Notes: a model not told the origin generated them from the sequence alone. 64,000 nucleotides of DNA from Pseudocercospora fijiensis CIRAD86 (GCF_000340215.1 NW_006921549.1:566001-630000), one strand, 5' to 3'. Positions 31,175 through 42,052 are shown, numbered from the stretch's first letter. Made by a program: numbers and translations.

Positions 31175-32886
31175 CTATGATGCGGCACGACCACGGCCGC
31201 GAGCAGTTTGAGGGCGGCGGAGACTGTTGGTAGGAGCGCTATTCATGCGCTCGCTCCCTCCCGCCGCTGGCGAGGAAGCAGCCGTGGGCGGCTGATCTGA
31301 GGAGTTGTCAGAGGAGTCACCAGAGCTGATCTCAAAGCGTTCCTCGGGAGCAACGCGATTTGCGAGGTTTGGGTTGCTTTGCTCGGAGTCGGAGTCGAAA
31401 TACTCCGGACCAACACCCGTTGATGGACTTGTCTTGACTTCTTCGGAGTCAGAGCCGGAATCGAAATACTCCGGACCAACACCCGTTGATGGACTTGTCT
31501 CGACTCGTTCGGAGTTGGAATTGGAAGCCAGAGCAGGGTAGCCTCGGCGATCGGTGATGGTTGGTAGAGTTGTGCTTGCTTGTTGGGAGTCAGAGTAGGA
31601 ATTCAGAACAGGATAGCCAGGAGCAACTCCTTCTGTGTCATCCACATTGGGGTGAGTGGAGTGCGAGCCAGAGCTGAGGAATAGATCCCCAGCATGGCCA
31701 CGAGTTGCGTGGCGTATGACGGGACGGGTGGTGATTGGCCTTGCTTGCTCTGCAGGCCTTGCTGGCATTTCTCGAATTTTTGGCGGAGCCAGAGAGAAGC
31801 CTCCGGAAGCTCGACGAGGAGGCGGAAGTGTTGGACCGGTCGATGTTCGGGCTAGGGTCGGTGGTGGAGCAGCAAGCGTCGTTCTCTTGATTATGGCTCG
31901 CGCTGTCCTCACTGGCAACACTTCGAGCAAGAGCAGCCATACCCATCCCGTTGCACCGTCTCGAGTGCGCCGGACAAAGCGCCAGGCTGCGAGTCAGCTT
32001 AGGTCAGCGGAGTTGGATCACAGGTTTGCTTGGAAATGGATGCAGTCTTGGCTCACTCACACAAATCTTGGGGTTGGGGTGAATGCAAGAGTACGAGCTC
32101 GTCTTCGCAAACGAGGCCAAGGAGTTCTGGGAGAGTAGGCGATTGGAAAGGTGCTGCATCGAACTCCTGTTTGACTCGATAGGCGAGGCCCTTCGGTGTC
32201 AAGTCAGACGCGGTCAAGTCTTGAATGCTTTGCAACGTATTGAGTTGATGCTTGGTTGGTGCCCAAGGACCGCGGTCAGCAGTGGGCGGCGGCGGCGGCT
32301 GGGCGGAGGCCCGCGACTTTCCCATCTCCTCCATCTCCGGTTGGTGTTCACCGGATACATCATCAATGTTCCTATTCATTCCCATCGACACCTGGACAAC
32401 ACTGGGCAGCGATATACCACCCGGGAGGGTGACATCGGGGCCAGTGTAGCTCTGTTTCAACCACTCGTACACCATCTCAATAGCCAAGCCTTGCTCCTCG
32501 TCATCCTCAATCTTCGTCCACCACGGCCATGCGACGAGGACGCAAAGCATGACGATCTTCTGGGACTCGAGACGGTGGTTGCGCAGCTCTAGCAACGAGG
32601 CTTCGGAGATGCCTTGGGTGTTGAGCAAGGCAGCGAGGCGGTCGGTTTGCCAGCGGGCCAGGGCAGGCAGGGCGTAGGCGGTGTGACGTCGGCGCGACAG
32701 AGCATCGTCGCGGGAGAGCGGTGTGGATGATGTCGACGACTCGAGGCCATAGAACTGATGGTGCTCTGGTCAGGGCGGGCTCAGACGAGCGTGCTGCATG
32801 GAGCATGGGAGAGGGCTATTGTACATGGTGCTGCGTGGTTTGATTTCGGCGCTGGTTACCTCGACCTTTGGGATGGAGTCGCTCAT
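31175..32886 (-). CDS. Hypothetical protein, three exons, 510 aa
   Basis: Exons, in transcription order: 32,886-32,860, 32,754-32,061 and 31,986-31,175. Intron 1 (105 bp) has GTAACC, a CCTGAC branch and CATCAG. Intron 2 (74 bp) has GTGAGT, GCTGAC and CGCAG. Both joins keep the frame. The first exon codes only nine residues (MSDSIPKVE). If intron 2 is retained, translation stops one codon later. Exon 2 holds the best ordered part (around LLELRNHRLESQKIVMLCVL). The C-terminal 200 residues are disordered and Ser/Pro-rich, with a two-copy repeat around STGVGPEYFDS (residues about 402-440) and an acidic SDSE tract. No known domain. An acidic, disordered tail suggests a nuclear or scaffold role, which is inference only. 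Confidence 0.72.
31388..31503 (-). repeat. In-frame tandem repeat, about 60-bp period
   Basis: A 41-bp block containing GAAATACTCCGGACCAACAC and ending GATGGACTTGTCT occurs twice, nearly identical, inside exon 3 of the minus-strand gene. Confidence 0.9.
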
Positions 32887-33320
32887 GGTAGCGCTGGCTG
32901 CAGTGCGTCGCTGTCGGGCTGTTGGGCAAGCCTTCTTGCGTTGAGGCGGCGGTGTTGGTGGTGGTGTAGTGTTCGCGCGTACGCAGAAGTTCAAATCTCG
33001 CGGAGGACCTGTGGACCTACCGAGCTTCTCCGCGCAGGCGTAGGCCTTATCTTATCTTATCTTATCAACAGCTGGCTGCAAACCTGCACACCTCAAATCG
33101 TCCACAATGCAGGGAGCATAACATTGTCGCATTCAATCACGCATTGCATTGCTATCCAGTGCAGGCTGTGATATGCATGCATTGGTGCTATGCTGTGCTA
33201 TTGCGTAGTGCCTCATAGTAATAATCCGGCTTGCAGACAGGTGGACAGACAGGTGGATGGCGGAGGTGGACAGAAATTCCTGTCCACCTCAGCGCAATCC
33301 AAATCTCATCCCAGTCCGCA

Positions 33321-33388
33321 CACCACTATTCCACCATCCACCATTCCACCATTCCACCATCCCACCATCCCACCATCCCACCATTCCA
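33321..33388 (+). repeat. CCACCATT/C minisatellite
   Basis: About seven 9-10-bp units of the type CCACCATTC or CCACCATCC. Confidence 0.85.
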
Positions 33389-33700
33389 AGCACCTCGACC
33401 AAACGATCCCCAATTCACCATGTTTCTTGCGCATGAGAACAGTGAAAGGTGCACTTCGAACGGCGTTGTTATACATCTCGCGCCGTGGCTGCCATCCCCT
33501 CTCCAAACTCCAGACGTCAGTCGCGCGACTAACACCTCCGCTGCTACATCGACCATGCATGACACGTGCGCGCTCTCTGTCTCGAGACTACAGCCTGCCA
33601 GCTCACCATCTGATGATAGAGGCCGGGAGCAGTCGGAGCTCCGACAGGCGCGGCGGTGACGGCCTGGTGATGGCCTAGCGGATATCTGCAGAACGATGTT

Positions 33701-33810
33701 TGAGGTCTGCTTGAGGCCTGCTTGAGCTCTACTTGAGGTCTGTTTGTGGTCTGGTTGAGGTCTGGTTACGGTCTTCTTGAGGCCTGGTTGAGTCTGGTCA
33801 AGGTCTGACT
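33701..33810 (+). repeat. 11-bp array, 10 units
   Basis: Ten consecutive 11-bp units of the form TGAGGTCTGCT with substitutions (for example TGAGGCCTGGT, TGTGGTCTGGT). The first eight are in strict register; the last two are more diverged. The array ends 30 bp before the TATA-like box at 33,841. Confidence 0.9.
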
Positions 33811-33840
33811 GCACTGCGGCGCCGATGAGCTCGACGGGCA

Positions 33841-33846
33841 TATAAG
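33841..33846 (+). promoter_or_regulatory. TATA-like box of the SEDE-repeat gene
   Basis: TATAAG lies 99 bp upstream of the chosen start codon, with a pyrimidine tract (CACCTTTCTTTTCAG) between them. Confidence 0.45.
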
Positions 33847-33944
33847 CGCCACGAAGAGCTCGCACCTTTCTTTTCAGAACACATCCTCGCCAGGATACAG
33901 CTCACACCTTCACCAAACGCTGCATCCTCGGGACCCAGCTAGGC

Positions 33945-36183
33945 ATGCCTCCACGCACGCGCCATTCCAAGCACCGCAAGGCCATGGAGAACATCGACTT
34001 CACCGATGCCGACTACACCGATAATGATCATGACGCCTTTTCCTCCGACGAAGATGACTTTGTGCTCGCGTTTGGTAACCTGTCCGTCAATGCTATCCTC
34101 GAAGGTATGAGCAAAAGCTGGCACACAGTCCGCTGTACAGATCGCTGATTGATTCCTAGGCCGTCGCTTCACCTGGCCCAAGAAGGCTAAGGCTCTGATC
34201 GTCCAGCACGCCCTCGCTGGTGATACGTACGTCTTACGCTCTTCCCAAATGTCCCAACGCACGCGCTGATGATCGGTCCAATAGTCCCTTCGCTGCCCAC
34301 TCCCTGCCAACGCCTTATCAGCTCCTCACCTTGGGCCAGGCCCTCGAGCTCCCGTTGAACCGCGGCAAAGAAGTTGCCAAAATCTGCATCGACAAATTGG
34401 TCGCTCATGTCCAGAACACCCTATCTCCTAAGGGTCTCCCTGGCTTGATCGAGGAGCGCCGCCGCAGCGATGGCTCTTGGCACATTGCTGTGTCTAAGGC
34501 CTTGATCAAGGAAGCCCGCCGCGATACTTTTACTTGGCACTCCATTACAAGCGGCGATGTGGCCGAAAAGCATGCAGATTGTGGCCGGAAATTCCGTGAG
34601 ATCAAGAATGGTAACGACACTAGCAAGACGGCTTTGGTGAAGGAGACTATGGACTTGTTGGTCCGCGGCGACGTAAGTCTTTCTCGATGGCATCTTCTAG
34701 TCTCTAGGGTACTGACTCCTGTCGGCAGGTCATCACCAAGTCCTCCAAGACGTCCCCAATGAAGGCGAAGCCAGACCTCTCGTGGCTCAAGTCTCCGCCG
34801 CCCGGTCCTGCTGCAACCTCGCCAATGCCGCTACCTGCCATCGGCAAGACTCGCAAGTCCGGCTACTACGGCAACTTCATTGCTTCCGATACCAACTACG
34901 CCTGCAGCAGTGACAGTGGCAGCGAGAGCGAACCCCAGAGCGTCGTCGTGAAGAGCAAGACCAAGACCAAGACCAGGAAGCCACAGGAGAAGATGCCTTC
35001 AGCGAATGCGAACATGGACGAATCTCCCACTCCGATGCCGAAAAAGTCGACCACTGCCAACAAGTACAAGTACAAGTCCATCAAAGCTGGTGGGGCGTAC
35101 AACTGCGACAGCGAAGACGAGATCATCCCACCAAAGCAGAGCAAGTCTTCTTCTGCTTCTGCGAAGAAAGACATGTCCTACTCTGTCCAGTCCGACAGCG
35201 AGGATGAGATGACTCCACCGAAGTTGAACAAGATAACCTCCGCTAAGAAGTACAAGTCCATCAAAGCCGGTGGAGCGTACAACTACGACAGCGAAGACGA
35301 GATAATCCCACCAAAGCAGAGCAAGTCGTCTTCTGCCCACAAGGATATGTCCTACTCTGTCCAGTCCCACAGCGAGGACGAGATCACTCCACCCAAGTTG
35401 AGCAAGCCAACCTCCGCCAAGTCCATCAAAGCTGGTAGAGTGCACAAGTCCGACAGCGAGGACGAGATCACTCCACCGAAGCTGAACAAGCTGACCTCCG
35501 CCAAGAAGTACAACTCAAGCGTGCCTGCTGCTGCTGCTGCCGCCGCCGCCGCCGACGATTTCGAGAGCGAGAACGAGACTCCTGTTCCTAAGCAGAAGAA
35601 GTCCGTGAACAGGAAGGACAAAGTTGCTCTCCTCGTTGCAGCTGCTCAGTCTGAGAGCGAGGCTGGCACTGTCCCAAAGCCGAAGTTCTCCCCTGCCAAG
35701 CAGGTTCAAGGCACGTCGCGAAAGCAGAAGCATGTCTTTTTCAACGAGAGTGATGGCCAGTCGGACGATAAACCAGTCAAGACCAACACGGGAAAGGTCG
35801 ACCAGCTCGCGGACGGGCACTCCACCAGTTCGAAGACTGAGCAGAACGCTGCGCTCAATACCGACACCGCCTCTGATGACAGCATCCCACAGGACACACG
35901 CAGCTACATTCATGTCCTCAAGGCTTGTGGTCTCAAGCCAGCTGAGATGGCCGACAAGATCATGCAGAAGATGGCAGATGAGCAGGGCGCCGCGCTCAAT
36001 GCCAATACTGGCACCACCGGTTACACCATCCCTGAACATCTTCACACCCTCGTCCATGTGCTCAAGGCCTGCGGCTTGACGCCAGCGGAGATCGCCGACA
36101 CTTTGACGAGGAAGATGGCGGATGAGAAGCAGGCTGCTGCCTCCAAGTCTATGTCCGACGCTCCCTGCCTTCTTGGCGATTGA
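33945..36183 (+). CDS. SEDE-repeat protein, four exons, 689 aa, unknown family
   Basis: Exons: 33,945-34,104, 34,160-34,226, 34,285-34,672 and 34,729-36,183. Introns are 55, 58 and 56 bp (GTATGA...CCTAG, GTACGT...AATAG, GTAAGT...GGCAG) and all joins keep the frame. Residues about 50-230 form a compact helical region (FTWPKKAKALIVQHAL, LPNRGKEVAKICIDK-like) that I cannot assign. Residues about 320-470 hold degenerate repeats of SIKAGGAYN and DSEDEI(I/T)PPK, with many casein-kinase-2-like sites. A poly-Ala run follows (about 470-482). The C-terminus has two copies of HVLKACGLxPAE(M/I)AD (from about 599 and 645), which resemble short helix-turn-helix units. Lys-rich and acidic tracts suggest a nuclear protein; function unknown. 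Confidence 0.82.
35080..35520 (+). repeat. Coding repeats of SIKAGGAYN / DSEDE type
   Basis: Units coding SIKAGG(A/R), DSEDE and PPKxxK are repeated four to five times with variable gaps. The best-preserved pair starts near 35,068 and 35,248 (period about 180 bp). Confidence 0.85.
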
Positions 36184-36332
36184 GTTGTGCTTCAACTCAA
36201 CCATGGGAGACAATGTTGACCTAACAACATTGTCGGTTTAAGGAGCGAGAACGATGAATGAATTACAGTTGCGGACTCAGCTGGCGTCGTGACGCCTCAT
36301 GGAGATCCCTTCACCAGTGCGGTAGGTGAAGG
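36180..36332 (+). promoter_or_regulatory. Cluster of four inverted repeats after the stop codon
   Basis: Perfect stems: TTGAGTTG/CAACTCAA (36,180-36,200, containing the TGA stop), GACAATGTTG/CAACATTGTC (36,209-36,234), GGCGTC/GACGCC (36,283-36,296) and CCTTCACC/GGTGAAGG (36,308-36,332). They lie in the presumed 3' untranslated region of the SEDE-repeat gene. Confidence 0.6.
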
Positions 36333-36862
36333 CTGGCGCTAAATCAAGGGTTTTCTTTTGTCTCGATGCAATATTCGACTGACCAGGCGGCTCAACGTAC
36401 GGGAGACAGTGCTTAGGACAGCACCAAGCCTCCAGTTGCGTCTGACCACGAGTTTTCCCAAGGGATGCTCTGCCTTACCATGGCGATGGGTCTATCACGT
36501 CTTCCGCCAATGATTGATGGATCAAGTCATAAAGATCTGTACCAATCAAACTAGATAACGGAAATCCAAAACCATGCTCACAGCGATCGAATAGCCGGCG
36601 TATCGACATTGATGCACTCGTCTTGTCTCTTCCGCTACAGCTACCAACGATTGAAATGCTCCCTACCTTCCGAATAGCCTCTTCTCCATGTATTAATCAA
36701 TTCTCGGTCAAACTACATCAATCCTGCTGAAGGCGAGTCTGCACGACAATCTCGCTCGTTGAGGAAAAACAAAGAGCTCCTTTTGCATTGCCCATACCTC
36801 ACTTCATCGCCTCGCAGCTCCGAGTACTCACTTCGCTCGCAAGCTTACTTGGCGCGGTGTTG
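36184..36862. other. Intergenic between two plus-strand genes
   Basis: Apart from the inverted repeats in its first 150 bp, nothing was recognised. The promoter of the next gene should be here. Confidence 0.5.
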
Positions 36863-39844
36863 ATGAGTTGTGCCCCAAGTCCGATCAAAGCTGAGTCAAA
36901 TTATCGGGACATGGATGCGGGGAAAGCTGAGGTGCCCGACCCTTCTCGAATTGAGACCAAGACTCCAAAGAGAAAGAAGCACCCTCGACTCGCGCATTGC
37001 GCATCGCGCATCGCGATGCCTCAAAATAATATCACGTCACCTGCATACCTGAGATACAGACGCACTAACTCCCCGGCATCACGGCCACCTATGGTTCGCC
37101 CATACCCGTCCGCCATCATGGCGCGCCCATACCGTTCCCGTCTACCGAGCAACGATGCACCTGCAGACCCAGACCCAGACCCAGATCCAGATCCATCGAG
37201 CGACAGCGACAGCGACAACATTGTGGCAGCTCAGCCTTGTAAGGCGCCGCCTCGCGGCCGACGTCGCAAGAAGACTGCAGCAAGTAAAGCGGCGCCGCAA
37301 ACCAAGAGTGCGAGCCAAACCAACCATGACAGGCATATTCGCGACCAAGAAGCTACTGGTGAGGAAAAGCAAGGCAAGACATTTGCTTCCACGATCGCGC
37401 GCTGTCTGAGCGCGCGAGAAATCGATGAAGCCGAGACCTTGGAAACATACAGCCGCGCCTGGCAGGCAATGCTTCCAGCAGACAGCATGATTTCCAGGCT
37501 AGACAAATTCATTCCAAACGACATCGCGACTCGGCTCGACCAAATCGTCGCATCTCGAGCCAGGAAGTGCAACACTTCAGATTCAAGTTGGCGCAAGATC
37601 CAAACTTGTCTGAACAAGCCACCCTGGAACCTGCTCAAGATACATCTCTATGCGATCTTTGGGGAGGACTGCTTAGCCCGCACATTCCTCCCTGTGATGC
37701 GAGAGCTTTCGATGCTGACTCGAGCCGAGGATGGCCGAAGCCTCAGCCTCGATGAGGCCTTCCCTGTACTCTCACAGAAGCGAGATCAGCGCCGGAATGG
37801 GATGGCAAGAGTGAAGGGCGTAGAGCCGGAGCCACAGTGGCAGGCGTGGGAACTTAAACAGACAATCAGGCATTTCGTGCAGGAGGGCTGGGTCGAACGC
37901 ATCAAGGCACCGATGCAGGGCGGAAAGAAGAAGAAGAAACAGCAAGATCAACATGAGCCGAGTGGCCAGGAGAAGGGTAAGAGCCTACGCGAGCACGAGC
38001 TAGCCCCGCTGAACAAGAATGGAGCTGGACCAGATGGCGAGGGAGAACAGGCCGATACAGAGACAGAAAATGGCAGCGCGCAGTCTGGCGATGGTACAGC
38101 AGAGGACGCGAACCTCTGCTTACCAACACGCTCGACGACTGCGAATGGCAAGGAGTCCGAAGCAGATAACGAAAAGATCGGTGGTGCTACTGATGGCGCC
38201 GACGACGCCGAGGAGGTCTCGCACGCATCGCAGGCAGACAATGAAAACGTTGGTGCTGCTACTGATGGCGCCGACGATGACGATGAGCGAGAAATTGAAG
38301 AACTGCGACGGGCATCAAGGCGCTTATCCTTGGACGAACTTTCCGACGACAATTCGTGCGACATGTCCATTACCGATGTGTTCTTCGAAAGTTCGGGCAA
38401 TCTCGGCGTTTCGCGCGCCTCCTCCGTCTGCTCCAGCCACGACAGCACCGGCAGCAACAACGACCACTTCGATGATGCACCGCTTTTCATGACTCCCAGC
38501 CCCGCTCAGCGCAACTCCCCACCTCCACCCGCACCGGCACCGCGTGACACGAGAGCTGTCGTACACGACAACACCACTTCGCCTGCCACCGCCGCCGCCG
38601 CCGCCGCCACTCCAACCCTTGTTTCTAAATCGCGCCTACCCCTCAACACCACCTCCACAATGGCCGACGACGATGCCTCCGCCTCGAGAAAGCGCCCACG
38701 GACCGATGGGTTCATGGAACATCTTCAGCTTCGGGGAGATCTCCGCGCAAAGGTAGAAGCTGCGTTGCCGCCTACAGTGCGAGATGAGCTGGTCCCGGGG
38801 CTGCGCGCCTGCTTTGATGTTTTCTCTGTGACATCGCCATCACGAACCCAGCCGGCAGAACCGACTCCCAACGACGATCCTGACGACTCACTCACTCCAT
38901 GCCGTCTCGACGCGCCTGATGGATCTTCCTACATTGCCTTCATGTACGGCATGTGCCTCGGCTACATCCCTCCGACCCCCAATCCTGCGAACGACCATCC
39001 ACAAGCCACTATCTACGTGCCAGCGCCGAGTCTTGAGTCAGAGCGCGGCGACATTCTCGACTGCTTCTTCTCTACTACTGGAATCACGGGAATCGAGGAA
39101 GAGCATGTCCATTTTGAAGAGCTGGGCTCGTTGGCCGAGCGTGACAAGCAAATCTTAGTCGTGGCAGCGAAGGCTCTCTGCGCAGCATATCCAAATGCAA
39201 ACCCAGCTCAGGTTCAGGTTCAGCAGGACATCGTTCATTCGGTCTGGCGCCGCTTCATAGGGCTATGCCGCAATCGCGTTGCATCGCGTCTGAGCTCCGA
39301 ATCGTTTATGGAAGCAGCTGTCACCTTTCCTGCTATGGATCTCGCTTCCACCTTTCCCGCTGGAGAGTGCGTAGACTCGCCGCTCGCCGCTCGCGCTGCT
39401 ACTGCCGACATCGCTACGCTGCAGAAGATGGAGGCTTCTCTGGAAGACATCGAGAAGCTCCTGCGCACAAATGAGGAGATCCGAAAGATCGTCATCGCTC
39501 GCCTCGGCCATCTCGAGAAGGAGGTCATACCTTCACCCTCAATGAGGAAGCAGATCCAAGACATCGAGAATCTCTTGACAAAAACCCAGGACGCCTCTCT
39601 CCGAAACGACCTCGACAAGCATGTCCATCGGCTGCAAAACGCCGCACGAGAGAGCCACGACAGGCGCAAGAGCACACTACAGGGCTTGAAGAGTGCACTG
39701 GGCGTGGACAAGGCCGACTATATGGATGCGCGAGATAATCATCCAGTGAAGATTCAGATGGTGAAGGAGGAACTGGTCGAGGCTTGGCGTGCGGCACTGC
39801 GGCGTGTGGAGACAGCTTGCGGTCTTGTCCAGGCCGAGAATTAA
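36863..39844 (+). CDS. Hypothetical large protein, 993 aa (possibly two genes read as one)
   Basis: The frame is open from before 36,788. The first ATG is at 36,863, with later choices at 36,911 and 37,016. Order of parts: basic disordered N-terminus with an Asp-Pro repeat (about residue 100), a helical domain (about 173-345, e.g. LDKFIPNDIATRLDQIVASR), a long acidic Ser/Glu-rich region with two copies of a GATDGADD-type unit (about 430-475), a poly-Ala run, a second folded domain (about 610-800, with YIAFMYGMCLGYIPP) and a C-terminal coiled coil (about 845-993). An ATG at 38,660 in context CTCCACAATGGCC would start a separate 394-aa protein covering the second half. No known domain recognised. 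The coiled coil suggests a complex-forming protein. Confidence 0.7.
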   Translation: MSCAPSPIKAESNYRDMDAGKAEVPDPSRIETKTPKRKKHPRLAHCASRIAMPQNNITSPAYLRYRRTNSPASRPPMVRPYPSAIMARPYRSRLPSNDAPADPDPDPDPDPSSDSDSDNIVAAQPCKAPPRGRRRKKTAASKAAPQTKSASQTNHDRHIRDQEATGEEKQGKTFASTIARCLSAREIDEAETLETYSRAWQAMLPADSMISRLDKFIPNDIATRLDQIVASRARKCNTSDSSWRKIQTCLNKPPWNLLKIHLYAIFGEDCLARTFLPVMRELSMLTRAEDGRSLSLDEAFPVLSQKRDQRRNGMARVKGVEPEPQWQAWELKQTIRHFVQEGWVERIKAPMQGGKKKKKQQDQHEPSGQEKGKSLREHELAPLNKNGAGPDGEGEQADTETENGSAQSGDGTAEDANLCLPTRSTTANGKESEADNEKIGGATDGADDAEEVSHASQADNENVGAATDGADDDDEREIEELRRASRRLSLDELSDDNSCDMSITDVFFESSGNLGVSRASSVCSSHDSTGSNNDHFDDAPLFMTPSPAQRNSPPPPAPAPRDTRAVVHDNTTSPATAAAAAATPTLVSKSRLPLNTTSTMADDDASASRKRPRTDGFMEHLQLRGDLRAKVEAALPPTVRDELVPGLRACFDVFSVTSPSRTQPAEPTPNDDPDDSLTPCRLDAPDGSSYIAFMYGMCLGYIPPTPNPANDHPQATIYVPAPSLESERGDILDCFFSTTGITGIEEEHVHFEELGSLAERDKQILVVAAKALCAAYPNANPAQVQVQQDIVHSVWRRFIGLCRNRVASRLSSESFMEAAVTFPAMDLASTFPAGECVDSPLAARAATADIATLQKMEASLEDIEKLLRTNEEIRKIVIARLGHLEKEVIPSPSMRKQIQDIENLLTKTQDASLRNDLDKHVHRLQNAARESHDRRKSTLQGLKSALGVDKADYMDARDNHPVKIQMVKEELVEAWRAALRRVETACGLVQAEN

Positions 39845-41917
39845 TGGCGATGCACTGATGAATGCTCTCGAGGCATGCAGGACTATTGGACGACTTACGA
39901 GAAATGCATTTCGATACCCATGTACGAATAGACTGATTATGATCCCAGCGCTGGTGTTTTCTGTTTCTACCTAGTGTGAGTAGTCAGCGTAAGCTATTCA
40001 CACAGTTCCGTCGCTCATGATTTGGCAAATTCCCGCGAGACCATGGCGAAGTCTAGGCAGGAAGGCTTGCTGTTTGGTGAATTGTAGGTCAGCTGGGTTG
40101 AGGATGGCGAGATGGGAGAAGGACGAAGACGGTTGCCAGGGCATCGTGATTTCTGGAATCCTGCCTACTTGAGGACAGACTGGCTAAAAGGCTGGACCTG
40201 TCAAGCTATCTTGGTGTGCATGAGTGCGGAAGTCTGTTGCTCGGCGAGTCTCTTTCAGCGCACCATAGCCGAGACGTTGCTCGAGGACGATGGCGTGCCC
40301 GGGCTACAATGTCAGTTCACGCCATGACGGACAAACGTATCGTCTCTCGATATGGCCAGCCCGGCCTCCTCAGCAAAGCATTGACCTCTCTGTCCTGGTA
40401 TGTATAATGCAGTGGCAAAGACTGCTGCGTGGAGTGGAGTTCGTTGCGGTTATCTCCCTCATCGGGGCCATTCATGGCGCCGCTGATGCCAGGTACTGCC
40501 TCGTGCTCGATGGATCGTGCCACCAGTTGCATCGGAACAACATCCTGCGAGCAGGAACAACATCACGAACCCCCTCGAGACATCATCTCAGCCTACCAGA
40601 CGCCCGTTGCCCGCTGCTGTCAGTCACACATGAGATGTACGCTTGGCAGTTCACCAGGCTGTCACGGAATTCCCTGACCCAGGCGTGAAGCACATCAATC
40701 ACATCGTCACCACCCACGGCTAGCAGCGACCAGGATCAAAGCCAGAGCATGGCACAGTCCCACAGATACTTCCAGCGCTGCGAGACATGAAGATTCTTCA
40801 TTCCACGAAGCGAGATGCAATCCACTGCCTGTGACAAAAGTTTCCCTCGATTCAAGCTGGTACCATCCCAGGACCTGGCTCGTACCGATGTCGGCAGATG
40901 CTCGTGCTTTGTCCTCACCGGTTTATGCTGTTGCTTCCTGGCCGGAACTCGATTCCCAATGCTCCGGTCGAGCAAAACGCACGATTGTCCACACCTCACG
41001 AGTCACTGGCGCCGGAGACGCAGCTTGGCATGGACTGTTAGAGCGATCATTCCGTTTCCAGACAATCATGCCACCAACCACGCTCGACCAAAGAGCCTGT
41101 CCAAGGCTGGGTTGGGTCTGAATGACCAAGAATTTCCGCGTTCAGGAACATTCATGATGGATTCAGCACATAGCCAGCCTCACCATGCTCCGGACTTGAC
41201 GCTGTGAATTCGCATTCTGGACTGGCTACCAAGACATCTATGAAGTATCACAAGGCAGCATGAAATCTCTCGGCGTGCGCATAGAGCGGTTGGACCGCCT
41301 CATGGCGTTCTTGCACCAGTTGGGCGCAAGGAGTTTCCTTGTAGCCCACGATCCACGAAGCGAGCTCATGAGTACTTCGGTGTCTATATAGAACGATTGA
41401 CTGGAGTATATCTTGCCATAGGTCACATGGGAGCCACCACCTTGTGTTTCGCACAACACTGCGCCAGAGGTAGCTCGAATTGACAGCATTCACGGGCTCT
41501 CGACAGCCCATGAGGGATGCATCATCTTGCACGCCCATTTCAGCTGACTGCTGCACAACGAAGAGCATTGGTCATCAGCAGCAGATCTCGGCGGTTTGTG
41601 GGCGGATTATTGTCCCAATTTCATCACACTACCTGTTTCGTTAAACAAGGCGTATTTGGTCGAGCTTTCATACCAATGTGAGCTTTCATACCGATTCGAT
41701 GAAAAGGCTGATCTCCTGGTATCTGATCAAAACAGCCATCTTTGAACGTCAGCATTTCTTCTGACCAAATGAGCCCTTTGCCAAAACAAGCCGTTCGAGG
41801 GAAGCTTGCTCGGTCAAAGTCACGACAATGAGACTGGCCAGGAAGAGATCAAACAAGGCCATGTTTGGTGGTGTGATATCAACTGACGGCGACGGGCCGA
41901 AGAAAGTTCCAGCCGTC
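39845..41917. other. Intergenic, no reliable gene
   Basis: Only short ORFs. The minus-strand frame at 41,568-41,248, with WWLPCDLWQDILQ, reads somewhat like protein but has no recognised family or good start, and may be a relic. A stem-loop lies at 39,974-40,003. Confidence 0.4.
39974..40003 (+). promoter_or_regulatory. Stem-loop 130 bp after the large gene
   Basis: GTGTGAGTAG pairs with CTATTCACAC (10-bp stem with one G.U pair as RNA) around a 10-nt loop. It may be a 3'-end signal. Confidence 0.4.
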
Positions 41918-42006
41918 ATTCAAAGTCGCAAATCCGGGGTACAGAAAGCTTCTGTACCGCAAACTTTCATAACGCACGCAGGCACACTTCTATACCGCAC
42001 CGCAAT
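41918..42006 (+). repeat. Dispersed repeat family B, copy 1
   Basis: It starts ATTCAAAGTCGCAAATCC and contains GGGTACAG-AAAGCTT-CTGTACCGCAA, the same hairpin core as at 47.6 kb with one arm mismatch. Confidence 0.7.
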
Positions 42007-42052
42007 GCTTGAGATTCGCGCTTGTTTCCAAGTTGCTTTCATTCCGATCAAA

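Larger units (their letters stand above)
32887..33944. other. Divergent intergenic region with minisatellites
   Basis: It separates the minus-strand gene from the SEDE-repeat gene. It contains (CTTAT)4 at about 33,047-33,066, a CCACCATTC-type array at 33,321-33,388, the 10 x 11-bp array at 33,701-33,810 and a TATA-like box at 33,841. No gene is supported within it. Confidence 0.6.

Noticed and set aside
34999..36213. Long minus-strand ORFs opposite the SEDE-repeat gene
   Set aside because: They are shadows of a plus-strand gene with three consistent introns and coding repeats.
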